Translations under genes and position numbers: made by a program
Shown: one piece after another, positions 48,271 to 59,889 of the stretch
Layout: each line of letters opens with the position of its first letter
Numbering within the stretch: position 1 is the stretch's first letter
Notes under the pieces: model-generated
The model's database searches: none
Told to the model about the DNA's origin: nothing
What the model saw: only the letters and a program-made list of their open reading frames with translations
NCBI GenBank assembly: GCA_028386065.3
Contig: JAKUCV010002406.1
Location: 131,223 to 195,222 of the forward strand
Direction of reading: 5' to 3'
Source: Turnera subulata
Lineage: Eukaryota > Streptophyta > Magnoliopsida > Malpighiales > Passifloraceae
DNA length: 64,000 bases

Positions 48271-48669
48271 ATGTCCTCCACGCACTCCTCAATCCCCACA
48301 CCTTCCCAGGCCTCGACCTTCGATGACATCATCGACACAGCGCCGTTGCTCGCCGAGGTGAACAACACCAACAGTAACGGCTCGTCTGGCCGCCGGCCGG
48401 TGAGGCGGCAGTCGCTGCGGGACGCAACGCTCCTTAGATGCGCGAGCAGCCGGCGGATGATGCGCGTGTCGTCGATGCTGGTGCGGCAGTCTGCTGCAGA
48501 GCAACTAGAGGAGCGCCAGAGCGACTGGGCCTACTCGAAGCCGGTCGTGATACTGGAAAGCATTTGGAATCTGGCGTTCGTCGGGGTCGCGACGTCGGTG
48601 GTCGTTTTCAGCCGCCGGGAGGACCCAAACATGCCGTTACGGCTTTGGATTCGTGGGTACGAGTTGTAG
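48271..48669 (+). pseudogene. Captured 5' part of a RING-type E3 ubiquitin ligase gene
   Basis: A 132-residue frame inside the Pack-MULE. It matches the N-terminus of plant RING E3 ligases of the At4g11680/At1g63170 type: Ser/Thr-rich start with PLL, then RRQSLRDATLLRCASSRRMM, SMLVRQSAAEQLEERQSDWAYSKPVV and the first membrane span (SIWNLAFVGVATSVVV). The frame stops at TAG 48667-48669, where relatives read GYALQC. Reading past the stop continues in similar fashion (CVMLIWCV), so the stop is probably a CAG-to-TAG change. The later spans and RING domain are absent. The C-rich stretch at 48075-48270 is probably captured 5' UTR. It may be transcribed but cannot be a working ligase. Confidence 0.85.
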
Positions 48670-49187
48670 TGTGTAATGCTGATTTGGTGTGTGGCGGCGG
48701 TAGTGGAGAAGGAGGAGGGGTGGAGAAGGAGCAGCGTGACTGATTTGTATTATCTTTTTTTGTGTGCTGTTTTTAGGGCATAACATATTTGATTGGAATC
48801 AGATGAGAGGTGGTGGTGGTGTTTTCAGAATGGGGATTTTTTTCCTTGGTTTGTGAAAGAAGGTTGAGGAACAAGGGGACTTTCTTAGTTTCCTTCTTAA
48901 TTTATTTTTCGTTAAAGTTTCCGAGAAGATGTTGAGGAAAAAGAGAGGGTAATTAATAATAATCAAAATTTTCTTTTTTCCAATAACAATATTACTTTCT
49001 AAATGAATTAATTGGTTTGGTTGGACGGGTCTTTTAGGTGGGGGAACTAGTCGGGTCGGGCCGTTCCGGTTTGTTGACTTGACCTGACATGCGGGTCCCA
49101 CATATGCTGATGTGGAGCCAAAAGGCATGCCACGTCAGTACCAGCTGCCGGATTCTGGGGCCTCAGACCAAAACATGTAAAACGGAG

Positions 49188-49483
49188 GGATTGAGATCCT
49201 CTCCTGTAAAGTTATGTCCTGTTGGTTGAATCGTGGCCATGATTTTCAAAATCATTGGTGAGAATTTATTTTTACCTTATTTAATTTNCTGTAAAGTTAT
49301 GTCCTGTTGGTTGAATCGTGGCCATGATTTTCAAAATCATTGGTGAGAATTTATTTTTACCTTATTTAATTTTTTTAGTTTTTCTTACCTTACATATTTT
49401 AGGGCCATTGATTAAACAAATCAACGGTATTTATTTAACAGGATCTCTCCTGTTGAATACTGTACAGGAGAGAATCCAAATCC
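49188..49483. mobile_element. Small MULE-type MITE nested in the Pack-MULE right arm
   Basis: Inserted in the right inverted repeat, with perfect 9-bp TSD AAAACGGAG (49179-49187 and 49484-49492). Ends are inverted: GGATTGAGATCCTCTCCTGT on the left and, reversed, GGATTTGGATTCTCTCCTGT on the right. The apparent 296 bp includes an 85-bp assembly duplication plus an N, so the true length is probably near 210 bp. Noncoding. Confidence 0.88.
49204..49374. other. Assembly join: N flanked by two identical 85-bp blocks
   Basis: Bases 49204-49288 are repeated exactly at 49290-49374 with a single N at 49289 between them. Perfect identity abutting an N is what results when two overlapping contig ends are joined without merging. 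The duplication is therefore likely not real. Confidence 0.85.
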
Positions 49484-49593
49484 AAAACGGAGCCAACAGA
49501 GGGATGAAAAACAATCAAATCTCAACACAGGGACGAAAACCAAATTTCAGAGGCAACACAAGGATCAAACGTGGCATTAGTCCTATATATTTC

Positions 49594-50160
49594 CTATGTG
49601 AATTAGGTAGTTTAATTGAAGCATCACTTCAATTTGATTTATTATAAATAATTTAATTAATCTTTTTAAAAAAAAATTATGGCAAACATTAACAATATTT
49701 GACACCAAATAGGCTGTTCATTCTTCTTGTTCTATTTTCCTTTTTTCACTGACAGTCTCTTCTACTGAATCTGATTTTCATCCGATCCATAACGATTCAA
49801 CTATACTATCACAATCACAATCATGCGTTAATATGTAAAGAGAGTACATTAGATTGATTTCTTCTAACACATATTCAAAGTAAAATCCCACGCCTGGCGT
49901 TTTGGAAAAAATAAGCAGGCAAACTGACCTCCATGTCATTCAATCAAGCAGCTGGTAATTGCAAATTATGAAGTAGACTGTTTTTTTTTTTAAAAGAAAA
50001 TGAACCAAGCAAATGAACCATACCGATTCTACTTTTCTGGATGATGGCCCATGGGGGTTTGGTTTTAAATAAAATTCATCAGAGAAGAAAAATAAAGTAA
50101 GGGAGGAAAAGCACAACATTTTGATTAAAGAATTCATTTGGTAGTGAGCAAATATCACTC
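49594..50160. other. 3' flank of the cytochrome b561 gene
   Basis: AT-rich, noncoding; includes the 3' UTR of the minus-strand gene that ends at 50161. No other feature recognised. Confidence 0.45.
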
Positions 50161-51164
50161 TCAAAACTCCAATCCAATCCGCTGTTGAGTTTTAACTTTG
50201 ACGCATCTAAGAATTTCCAACACAATGGCAACAAAAGCTAGCACTACAAGTATTCCCAGGTAAGCCCATTTCCATTCTTGGGATTGGGCAGCATGCCCTC
50301 GATTACTTATCCCTTCAAACACATTGGCTATGATCATAGCAATCAATGCAGAACCCACAACCTTATGGTAAATCTCCCAGCACCGGCAATATGCAGCTCC
50401 TCTCTTATGTTGAAAGCATAGAGCAAGCATGATCTGCATCCCAGTACAACACATATACGTATCATTAGCCATAGAAGAAAATTAGTTGTTAAAAGTAGAC
50501 TTATACTTAATTAATTACCTGTATTGATGCCAATGTGAAGATAATAATACCCAGAACCCTGTGTGTTTGGAAAGTGTAGTGCTTGGAGGAGTTCCCTAGC
50601 CATATCCCAAACCCCCATCCGATTGCACCAACAATGTAACCCAGTGTTTGACACAGAATGTGGAGATTGTGCCATTCCTCGCATCTCATTGGGGACTTTC
50701 TGAAGGATCTTGCAATAATCACCCCAACTGGCAAGAGAGTGCCCCATCCTATGATGTTTAGTATCCCATGAACCTGTTCCATTCACAGTTAATTACATGT
50801 ATGCATCATAGATATGTATAAACTAAACATACTACGTTTTTGGAAGCAAAAGCATTAGTTATAAATTAGTCATTACATTCCTCAGCCGACGTCTATGATG
50901 CCATGCCAGTTGGCCCTTGGCTGATCTCTGCAGGTCAGTGGTTTCTCCTTCATCGTCAAGAGAATCATCATCATCCCTTTGGGGCTTGATGCCCTCCTCC
51001 ACATCTGGTGTAATTGTCCAGTACCCATGATTTCTTCCATCTGTTTGCGCTGGATCACAAACCCCTCCTACTCCACGGTCACAAGAAGAATTAGCTTTAG
51101 CACTTAGAGAAGCTGGGAGTGGAAAGATCAAGCTAATTAGGATTATAAGGTACTGGGAATTCAT
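50161..51164 (-). CDS. Cytochrome b561 domain protein (no DOMON domain)
   Basis: Membrane protein predicted to move electrons across a membrane using two b-type haems, with ascorbate as the usual donor in the family. Three exons on the minus strand: 50877-51164, 50519-50773 and 50161-50433, all phase 0, giving 271 residues. A signal peptide comes first (MNSQYLIILISLIFPLPASLS), then a short lumenal part with an acidic stretch (QRDDDDSLDDEGE). The core carries the four family histidines: VHGILNIIGWG, EEWHNLHILCQ, TFQTHRVLG and EIYHKVVGSA. Hydrophobic helices follow the b561 pattern (LPVGVIIAR, YIVGAIGWGFGIWLG, VLGIIIFTLASIQ, YLGILVVLAFVAIVLEIL). It lacks the DOMON domain of the AIR12/CYBDOM group. 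Start ATG 51164 is chosen because it begins the signal peptide. No damage is seen. Confidence 0.93.
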
Positions 51165-53746
51165 GGTTATGTATGCAACCAAAATTGTAAAGGAGTTGAT
51201 GGTGCACTAATAACATACTAAATCTTTCCAACTTGCTCGGCCGACATGCTATACAACTGTTATTAAAAGTTGATGATGCGGCAAAAGTACTCGTGGAGCA
51301 CGATTGATTTTATAGCATAATTTTCTTCGCTTAATTATCTCCAGAATATGTGCTTTCCTTATCAAACTCGAGAATCCTGTCTAGCTTCAATCAATTGCAC
51401 ATGGACATGGATGGACAAACAGATTTTATTCCGATCTTTAATTAGCTGTATATGCTCTTTTCTGAATTTATATACACCTGCTTTTCTTTTCATTTGCATT
51501 TCCCTTGTCATACATCTACGAATAAAATTCGCCATCAAAGTCAGTTTATATATATATATACTGTCAAACACGTAAAATAACAAATAAAGCGTTAGATTAG
51601 TAGGAAAAAGCTATTATATATACATGTTCAGTACTTAAGTATTATGCCCACTAATAACATCATAATCAATCAAATGGTTATCCCTTCTTGGTTTTAGAGA
51701 AATAGATCATGTAAACCCGAATTTATCTCTTAAATATGTCTGGTATTTTGTAATATCCGTCTTGTCTTCTATCTTGGTATCCCATAGTCGCAATTTGACT
51801 TTATTACATACGAAACTGAGTATGGGAGTTAACAACGACAAGAAGCCTGTCGTTTTGTAGGGAGACTATGTTTTCGCTGTCCTTGGGTTAATATCCACAC
51901 TCCCACTCATTAATGTTTGGTAGCAAAATGATTAAATTAAGCATCGACCATTCCAAAAAGGAAGATATCTTAATTTTTCATGTTCCAACTATTCAAACTT
52001 GTCTTTTCTTTCCCCATCAAATCTTTCCAGTTTCGTTTTTTCCTAATCATCATAAATCTTTTCTTAATCCTAATAAAATCTCTTTTAAGGACAAATGTAG
52101 GGCAAACGTTTCTCCAAAGATTTGACTAAAAATACGTGATTTTTTCCATTCGTTATTCCTCCCATTTTACTTCTAGAATTATGAACGATAACAAACTTTT
52201 TTCTCTTTTTTATTAGCCCACTTACATGATATAAAAACAAAGGTTAAATTTCAATTTGCACATCTTTATTTTAACCTAAAATCACCCTGGCAATTTTAAT
52301 TTTTACTCAAATAAATTAGCCATTTAACTTTCTAAAATATCAAATTGGTCATTTTCCAAAGCGATATAGTTTTGCTAGAGTGCCTTTTAATTTTCCTTTC
52401 TTATTATTTTCATTTTCTTTGAATATGATATCCAATTTGGCATGTAAGATCTAACTGGAAAACTATAAAATATAAATGACCTAGGGACAAAACTTTTTTG
52501 AGGTACCTATATCCAGCTCTCGGGCATATTGCAAAGTCGTGGATGTTGATGGTTTAGAAAATTAATGAGATATATGATTTTTCCAGGAGCCTAATGACAG
52601 TACCGTTACATGAATTTGACCTTGAACCACTAAGTGCTTTTGTAACAGATTCGTTATCATCCGTCTTAAACACGTACATATACTGCGGACTTACATTGGG
52701 TGCCATGGAGCCTAACTTTTCCTCTTTGCCCAAACTCCAAAAATATCACTATGGATATACTGCGTTTAAACGCTTCGAATTAGGCTAGCAGCTTGCAAGT
52801 TGTGTGTTTCTCTTCAGTATTTTTGCCATCTTTCCTTCTTCATATGTTGTAATTCCTGATACTTTATTCTTCCCTCAAAATCAAACGGATGAATTGATAA
52901 TACCCAAAAAAAAAAATCAACAGCCGAAGTGATTTACCAGTAAAATTAAGACGTGTCAAATGTAATTTATAATAAGCTTCAGAAACGGACCAAGAGGCAA
53001 CCATGTAAATGGCATATGTCAAAACCAACCATAAGGACGTGCTTTTGTAACTGATTCCTTATCAGCAGTGGTAAACATAGCATGTTGGGGATTGGGGTGA
53101 CCATGGGCATGGCCGCCTTCAAACTTTTTATTTTTGTATGTAAATCTTTGTCTTGAAATAAATTTGACAATCTTTTATTTTATTTTTTATATAAGTCCTT
53201 ACTAATAATTTTCTATAATCTTCTTAAAATTTATGTTTAGCTTCGTCACCAATATCAGGTACCCATATTATGGGTACAACTAACCGTGGTAAAACGATAC
53301 CAGAGCCATAATTAAGATATACTGCTTTTGATGAAACTTTCAATTAGTCCAGGAGCTTGTAAACTTATACTAGTCATCTATAAACACTAGTAGTATAATG
53401 GCACAATAATCGGGGAAGAGCAACCAACATGAGTTGAATAATTTTGACACAAAAAGAATGACTACACGGAAAGGTATGCAGATTAATGCACTTAATTAAC
53501 AGTGTACTGAATGGCGGTAGAGGAGATGCTCACCTAACCGCCGTAATCTTATTTGAACTTCTTCCAAATGCCAATTCTATCTTTCATAATTTTTCCTTCA
53601 AAGCCTAACTTGGTTTACTTTTATACAAGAGGCCCAAGAATTAGACTACTCCACTAAATGTCACACAAGGTATTAAGAACTCGCAGGATTCGGGTCCAAT
53701 TTGTTTCCTATGCATACGGCATACCCAGCCTCCTTAATCTGTTCCC
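51165..53746. other. Intergenic region with a weak internal duplication
   Basis: About 2.6 kb without a convincing gene. The left end holds the promoter of the b561 gene. Two blocks look related: about 52630-52800 and 53036-53370 share GTGCTTTTGTAAC, GATTC.TTATCA, GCCATGG/ACCATGG and ATATACTGC pieces in order, so an old duplication is likely. The frame at 52594-52788 falls in it and has no known domain. Confidence 0.4.
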
Positions 53747-53754
53747 TATAAATA
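53747..53754 (+). promoter_or_regulatory. TATA box of the STIG1-like gene
   Basis: TATAAATA lies 107 bases before the ATG at 53854, in CCCTATAAATACTTCC. Spacing fits a start site near 53780 and a 5' UTR of about 70 bases. Confidence 0.7.
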
Positions 53755-53853
53755 CTTCCACAAACCTGCATTCTTCTCCATCCAAAGCATTCACATAGTC
53801 ACATTTCCCTCTACTACCTCTTCTCACAATATTCCTTAAACATTCGTGTCAAC

Positions 53854-54336
53854 ATGAACTCTATTAAGATACTCACTTTGCTGATGGCTATCTTGGCCTT
53901 AGCCATTACTTCCCTATCTATACAACCAGCCAACGAAGAGCCATTCCTCGACAATGATCATGACGATGGGGCTGGTGATGAGAATTCCGATATTCCTTGG
54001 CCTGATGAGGACCAAGAAAGGGTGCCTACATTGCGAGGCACAAGCCGGTTTCTGGCTCGGACGACGACAACCCGGGATGTGATGTTATGTGACAAGTACC
54101 CCAAAGTGTGTCGCATTAGGGGTAGCCCGGGGCCAGATTGCTGCAAGAAGAAATGTGTGGATATGAAGACAGACAGGCTCAACTGTGGGAAATGTGGTAA
54201 GAAATGCAAATACTCTGAGCTCTGCTGCAAAGGGAAGTGTGTGAACCCCAGGTCTGACAAGAAGAATTGTGGGGGTTGCAACAACAAATGCAAGAAAGGG
54301 AGTGTGTGTGCATATGGGATGTGCAGTTATGCCTAG
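53854..54336 (+). CDS. STIG1-like secreted cysteine-rich protein
   Basis: Small apoplastic protein of the stigma-specific STIG1/GRI family, whose members act as extracellular signals in reproduction and cell-death control. Single exon, 160 residues. A signal peptide (MNSIKILTLLMAILALAITS) is followed by an acidic, variable spacer (about residues 26-60: FLDNDHDDGAGDENSD). The C-terminal half holds 16 cysteines with family repeats: CCKKKCVDMKTDRLNCGKCGKKC and CCKGKCVNPRSDKKNCGGCNNKC, ending VCAYGMCSYA. Length and lack of introns are typical. A TATA box sits at 53747, and an AATAAA-like signal occurs just after the stop (near 54345). No damage is seen; the specific role cannot be told from sequence. 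Confidence 0.94.
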   Translation: MNSIKILTLLMAILALAITSLSIQPANEEPFLDNDHDDGAGDENSDIPWPDEDQERVPTLRGTSRFLARTTTTRDVMLCDKYPKVCRIRGSPGPDCCKKKCVDMKTDRLNCGKCGKKCKYSELCCKGKCVNPRSDKKNCGGCNNKCKKGSVCAYGMCSYA

Positions 54337-55864
54337 AAACTACAATAAAACAATGAACATTTGGATCGGACCGGTGCAGTACTACTACAGGTTATAGGTT
54401 GATATGTCAAAACTAAAGTTAGCAATTTATTACGATATCTGTGACCAATAAAGGCGAGCCAATCTCGATGGCTTCGTAGGTGTTCATTTGTTGTTTCTAT
54501 TAATTCCTTCATGTATTGTATTTAGCAATGATTATTAAAGTTTGAAATATGTGAAAACGTTTTACTTAATCTTTGGAACTCTTTTTGTGGTTGATTAAGT
54601 GTTACTAATTTTTAATATAAAGTAATGTCTAGTTCAAAATAAAATATGTTTCTTATTAAGATTGTCTTATTTCTCTTCATAATTCATCAATTGTGTGCTG
54701 TAAATATCCCCACATTGCTAGTATTCAAGAATTTTTTGTTTAAAAAATTACAAATTCTTACTCATTAATACATTACAAAACAAGATACATAAAATCACCA
54801 ACCCATCACTACCCGGTCCAAAGATTTCACCGTAGTTTGTTGTTAAACCTGGACTTACAATGGTCACAGTAGAGCCATCGGGGTCACGGTTTTTTTTTTG
54901 GGATCATAGTCAAATTTTTGTTCAACCGGCTAAATTTACAAATGAAATGTTAAACCCAAAAAGATCTTGTCCGGTCCGGATTTGAAAAAACATGCTTTAA
55001 TGGGCTACTACTAGTTCATCAAAAACAAAATGGGCTAACAATGGAAGTGACAATATAGCCCAATCGTATTACAATGATCGCTTGAGGCTGGAGATATCGG
55101 ATTTAGTAGTAGCTTGTAAAACAAAAATATAATTGCCCCAAAATAATTTGAATAAGAAATAAAGTTAATTATTTAATTCCATAATACAAGAACATTACAA
55201 TCATACCGGCCGTTAGCCGCTGCTCCAGTCCCCACAACAACCCAGTTAATAATTTCTCCAGGATTTTCTCTATTAAAATAAGACGGTCGGCATAGGAGGG
55301 CTCTTGGGTATTTTATGCTTATATTCAGTGCTTAAAGATTTTGTCCCCTTAATTAATTAATAAGAGGTCAATGCTAAAAAGTTTTCGCCCCCTTGTTAAG
55401 AGGTTAGCTCCTGGGCAAAGAATTAATGGAAAAAAAAAAAAAGATGTGAATGGTCATCAGCCATGATAATTTACAGTGTGTTCTCTCCTTTTATGAACCT
55501 TTATTGCCTGCAGAAAGTCCCTAACACGTCGCAGCAATGTTTTGGAGTTAGGGGAAACGTCAAAATTTACAAGGCAAAGCCTTGATTTTCTTCAAGTTAA
55601 AATTATACAAACAAAGTCAACTAATTTTTTGGGCGGTCAACAAGTCAACGAACTTAAAGCTCGTGCAATCACGTTTTGCATTGTACCAGAATCCTATCAA
55701 GTGACTTAAACACCAACTTAGCCTGTAGATCGTGTGTCCCACCTTCTTAAGTTCTATGTAATCCATATTTTTCGTGTGTTACATTACATCTTTGTTAGTT
55801 CTATATAATCCGCCCTATTGTCAATTAATGCTTGTATCAACCAATTCCTAATTAATAGCTAGCC
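54337..55864. other. Intergenic region before the pectate lyase gene
   Basis: AT-rich noncoding DNA. It includes the 3' UTR of the STIG1-like gene and, at its right end, the promoter of the pectate lyase gene. No mobile element or RNA gene seen. Confidence 0.45.
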
Positions 55865-57760
55865 ATGGCCTTACATGTTGCACTCATCTCATGTCTTCTA
55901 CCATACTTTGCCCTCAACTTTCAAGCTTATGCACTTGACTACTACAAGCCCTTATCAAGCTATCTTCCGGCCAATCCCGAGAAAGTATTGAACCCCATAG
56001 ATTCATGTTGGCGTAGCAATTCAAATTGGGCTAAAAATCGCCAAGCATTGGCTAATTGTGCGGTGGGATTTGGGCAGGGTGCAATGGGAGGCAAATATGG
56101 AGCAATATACGTTGTCACCACCCCATATGATGATCCAATCAACCCGAAACCGGGTACACTTCGGTATGGCGTTATCCAAACAAAGCCTCTCTGGATCATC
56201 TTTGCCAAAGACATGGTCATCAAGCTTAAAAATGAGCTGATCGTAAATAGTTTCAAGACCATAGATGGAAGAGGAGCTAAGGTGGAGATTGCATACGGGC
56301 CATGCATCACAATTCAAGGTGTGAGCCATGTTATTGTACATGGGATTAGCATTCATGACTGTAAGCCTGGGAATTCAGGGATGGTTAGGAGCACTCCTAC
56401 GCATGTAGGGCATCGTCAAGGGTCGGATGGGGATGCCATTGCTATCTTTGCGTCTTCAAATGTTTGGATTGACCATTGCTATCTTGCGAGTTGCAGTGAT
56501 GGCCTAATTGATGTGATCCATGCTTCAACTGCGGTCACCATATCTAACAACCGCTTCTCTCAGCATGATAAGGTATAAAGCGCATCCAACCCTTAATTTC
56601 CTACTGCCGTTGGGAAAATTAAAATATTTATATTTGCCACTGAGGCACTGTAGGTAGGGAAGTAATCAGGAACGGCTTTGGATTGCTTATCCTGTACTCA
56701 TCACTACCTAAATAACAATGAATTCACTACAAAAAATAAAAACAATTTTCTTGATAATAATCAAGTTACTGCATAGTTACTAGCTTTGCTTCTAACCATA
56801 ATCCTACAAAGTGTAGGTGATGTTGCTTGGACACAACGACGCATACACAGCAGACAAGGTTATGAAAGTGACGATAGCCTTCAACCATTTTGGCGTTGGG
56901 CTTATTGAGAGGATGCCGAGGTAAGGAATATCATATTTGCAAGTTTAAGTCAGTTTTTTAAGGAAATAAATCAAGATCACGCTAGGTAGGTAGGAATTAA
57001 TCAATTAGTCAATATGTACCGAATGAAAGTAAAAGTTTTAATTATTTTTTATTGTATACCTCCTTGATTTTCTTCATTTTAGAAATATATATCCTTATTT
57101 GATTCGTCAACGCTATTCACGAGCTTTCCCCATATGAAAACATTAGGGCTAGCTGAAGCTATGACTCCATTCCCTGAATTGATCTTGGTTTATATATTTC
57201 CCCAACATCAAATAAACAAAACAAAATCTAAATGGTACTTTGGTTTCTATATATTGCAGGGTCAGATATGGGTATGCTCACGTTGCCAATAACCGATATG
57301 ATGAGTGGCATATGTATGCAATGGGTGGGAGCGCTAATCCAACAATCTTTAGCGAAGGCAACTATTTTATAGCCCCTGATGAAGCATCCTCAAAGCAGGT
57401 AGAAATAAACAAAAAATGAAAACCTATACGCAATCTATGTAAAAAGTGCTGCACAATTTCGATTCCTCCTTTAAAGAATCATGACCTAATGCGGGCCATT
57501 AATATGGTATGCATGTGTATTTGTCTTTTATGTGCATTCAGGTGACAAAGAGAGAGGCTAGCGGTGGTTGGAAGAATTGGAAATGGAGGTCTTCAAGGGA
57601 TGTGTTCATGAATGGAGCATATTTTGTGCAATCCGGATATGGAACCTGCGCACCATTTTATTCTGCAGCTCAAAAGTTTAACGTTGCTCCTGGGGCTCTG
57701 GCTCCTGCTTTGACATCTGATGCAGGTCCTCTGTCGTGCGTCACCGGGAAAGCATGTTAA
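55865..57760 (+). CDS. Pectate lyase (polysaccharide lyase family 1)
   Basis: Secreted enzyme that cleaves de-esterified homogalacturonan in the cell wall by beta-elimination, using Ca2+. Four exons: 55865-56572, 56817-56920, 57260-57398 and 57542-57760, giving 389 residues with GT-AG introns. A signal peptide ([23 protein letters not shown]) is followed by the parallel beta-helix: [56 protein letters not shown], then the Ca-binding block [22 protein letters not shown] and CSDGLIDV. Next come [14 protein letters not shown] and [11 protein letters not shown], carrying the basic residues of the active site. The C-terminus SCVTGKAC is typical. VWIDH and [15 protein letters not shown] are intact, so it should be active. 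No damage is seen. Confidence 0.95.
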
Positions 57761-59224
57761 AGTCCTCCCTACCTGTGATAATTAATTATTTATCACACTT
57801 TCTGCAAAAGAGTGATTTAGTACTCTTACGTACTTGAAAGTTTGCTTGCTTTCCTTTTCCATTTTTCCTACCCCACCAGAAGATGTGTGCTAAGCCCACT
57901 TCTTGAGCATTTGAAGGCTACGAGCTAAGGAAACTTTTTTTTCTTTTTTCTTTCTTTTTAGCAAAAATTAATGTATAAGGAAATTTGTAGCATATATAAT
58001 GTACGCATATGAGACTATCAACGACTTTTGAAAGTTGTTTTTTTTACTTCAAGAAGCAAGAAGCAAGAAGTCCTCAGTATATTTGTAGCGTATACAATGT
58101 ATTTATACTTTTGGTATGAATTGAATATACTTTTCCAAGACAAAGTCAGAAGTCCTAATTAAGTGTGGTTAAGAAGGTATAAAACTGCCTACTACGGTAG
58201 AAGATGTATTTTCGTTGCTCGACACTGTGAGGGATCGCCACCAGAGCATCAATGACCTTGTTGACTTAATGATTGACGATAGTCTTTCTACATCAAAAGA
58301 TTGTGTAACGAGTTCTTGTGCTCCATGTGATAGTTGGGTCTATCATTAATCGACAGCTAAATCTGATTAATTACTTTCTCTCATTAACCTTTTTTTTCTG
58401 GCCAGGCTCAAGACTGAATGGTATTAATTCATCTTTCATATTATGTTGATTCCGAAAAGGCCAAGTATAGCAGAACCGAATGCTTTCAGACCCTTTAGTC
58501 TTGTAAACAGTTTGTACAAAGATATATAATCACCAAAACTCTATCAGCGAGACTATCATCTCACATCGATCCAATCATTGGCCACTCATCAAGTAATCTA
58601 GAGAAACTAGACTGCTGGTATAGAAACTGGCAGGGCATTTGCAATAGGAACAGCAAGCATTTAGCAACAAACAATTGTAGGTGGACCTTTTCTTTTTCGT
58701 AACTGTTGCAGAGTGGACTTGATAATTTAAGTTAAGTTATTATAGGGTCTCGTAAAACTAAGCTTAATTAGTCCAAAGAATTGCAAGATAAATTTAGAGT
58801 AAAAATATGTGTTTATATTGATTATGTTGCAAAAAAAAACTATACAATATATACGTAGACACTTTGAACATATAGGGATCTCACTTGGGCTTTATTTGTT
58901 TTCTCCCCCATTTATACTTCTCCTGATCAAAACGTGGGATAGAGGAGCAGGTCATTGCTGCCCCTATGGAGTCGAGAGTTCGAGACAGGAATTAGAACCC
59001 ACAGTAATTCATGAAGAAGGTATCGAGATGTTTGATTAAAAGGATTTTGCGAGCTGTGTACATTAGTGCTCATGATGTTTAGACGCTTGCAGATAGGAAT
59101 TAGTCTAAACTCTGGGCAATGCTAAAGTTTTTTCCTTGTTGCCCGGTATCTAGCTAGAGTTTCGGCTAATGCCAAAGTTGTATTGTAATGTCAAGCTATG
59201 ATAACGTCTTCACCATAAATGAAC
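57761..59224. other. Intergenic region with coding relics
   Basis: Contains the pectate lyase 3' UTR, a LINE fossil (58443-58590) and an open 58-codon frame without a start at about 58176-58349 (KLPTTVEDVFSLLDTV, SINDLVDLMIDDSLS). That frame reads like a gene fragment, but I cannot name it. Confidence 0.4.
58443..58590 (+). pseudogene. Short LINE reverse-transcriptase fossil
   Basis: The frame from 58443 reads LIPKRPSIAEPNAFRPFSLV and NSLYKD, the RT block seen in LINE-2 as LIPK...FRPISL...YKL. After a frameshift it continues ITKTLSARLSSHIDPII, matching the next block (LTKVLANRLKPLL). Only about 50 codons survive. Unrelated insertions or decay removed the rest. Confidence 0.7.
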
Positions 59225-59889
59225 TAAGGGCACGTTTGGTTGGGCGTAATGTAATCAATAATGTAATGGAATCAAAAAAGTAATGGAATGAGGTGGAATG
59301 GAATGGAATAGTCATTCCATTACTATGTTTGGTTATGGAGTGTAATGTAATGAAGGATTACATTGTTGATTACAACACCATGTTTGGTTAATCATATAAG
59401 AAGTAATGTAATCACAACATTTATAAACATTTTTTTTTTGGTTTTTCATCCGGTATTTGGAGTTTTCTCATCCGGTATTCGGCGCTTTTCCCTGAATAAT
59501 CCGGATTCGACCCGGGTCGCGCACTTGGGTATGGTGGGTAAGTCCCAATGAGAATTTTCTATATATACGAGGACTCGAACCCGAGATATTGCTTAAGCGG
59601 AACCAAATCGTTTATTTTTGATCCACAATTATATTTTTTTAAAAAAATTCCCATTTTATGAACTTAAAAATATCTCTAAAAATTTAATAAAACTTAACAA
59701 TTAATCAAAAAATATTAATAAAAAATAAGATGATATTTTTGCAACTTAAATTTCTAAAATTGAATAAAGCCTAAAAAATAAACATAGCAATATATTTGTT
59801 TCAATATAAAAATATGAAATTCAAGTATTACACTTCTATAAAATATCCTAGATATAAAACAAATAAACAGTATGAAAACTAATACATAT

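Larger units (their letters stand above)
47185..49583. mobile_element. Pack-MULE with long inverted repeats and a captured gene fragment
   Basis: Terminal inverted repeats of about 300 bp start GGACTAATGCCACGTTTGAT on the left (from 47185) and match the right end in reverse (to 49583). The perfect TSD TATATATTTC flanks it (47175-47184 and 49584-49593). A 9-11 bp TSD, long TIRs, no transposase and a host-gene piece inside (48271-48669) define a Pack-MULE. The left and right arms both carry TTTGATCCTTGTGTTG, TTTTCGTCC and TTTTTCATCCCTCTGTTGG in series. The right arm is interrupted by a MITE (49188-49483). The interior also holds an AT-rich minisatellite. Confidence 0.92.

Noticed and set aside
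52594..52788. A 64-codon frame as a small gene
   Set aside because: No known domain, no clear promoter, and it lies inside an apparent old duplication of noncoding DNA.
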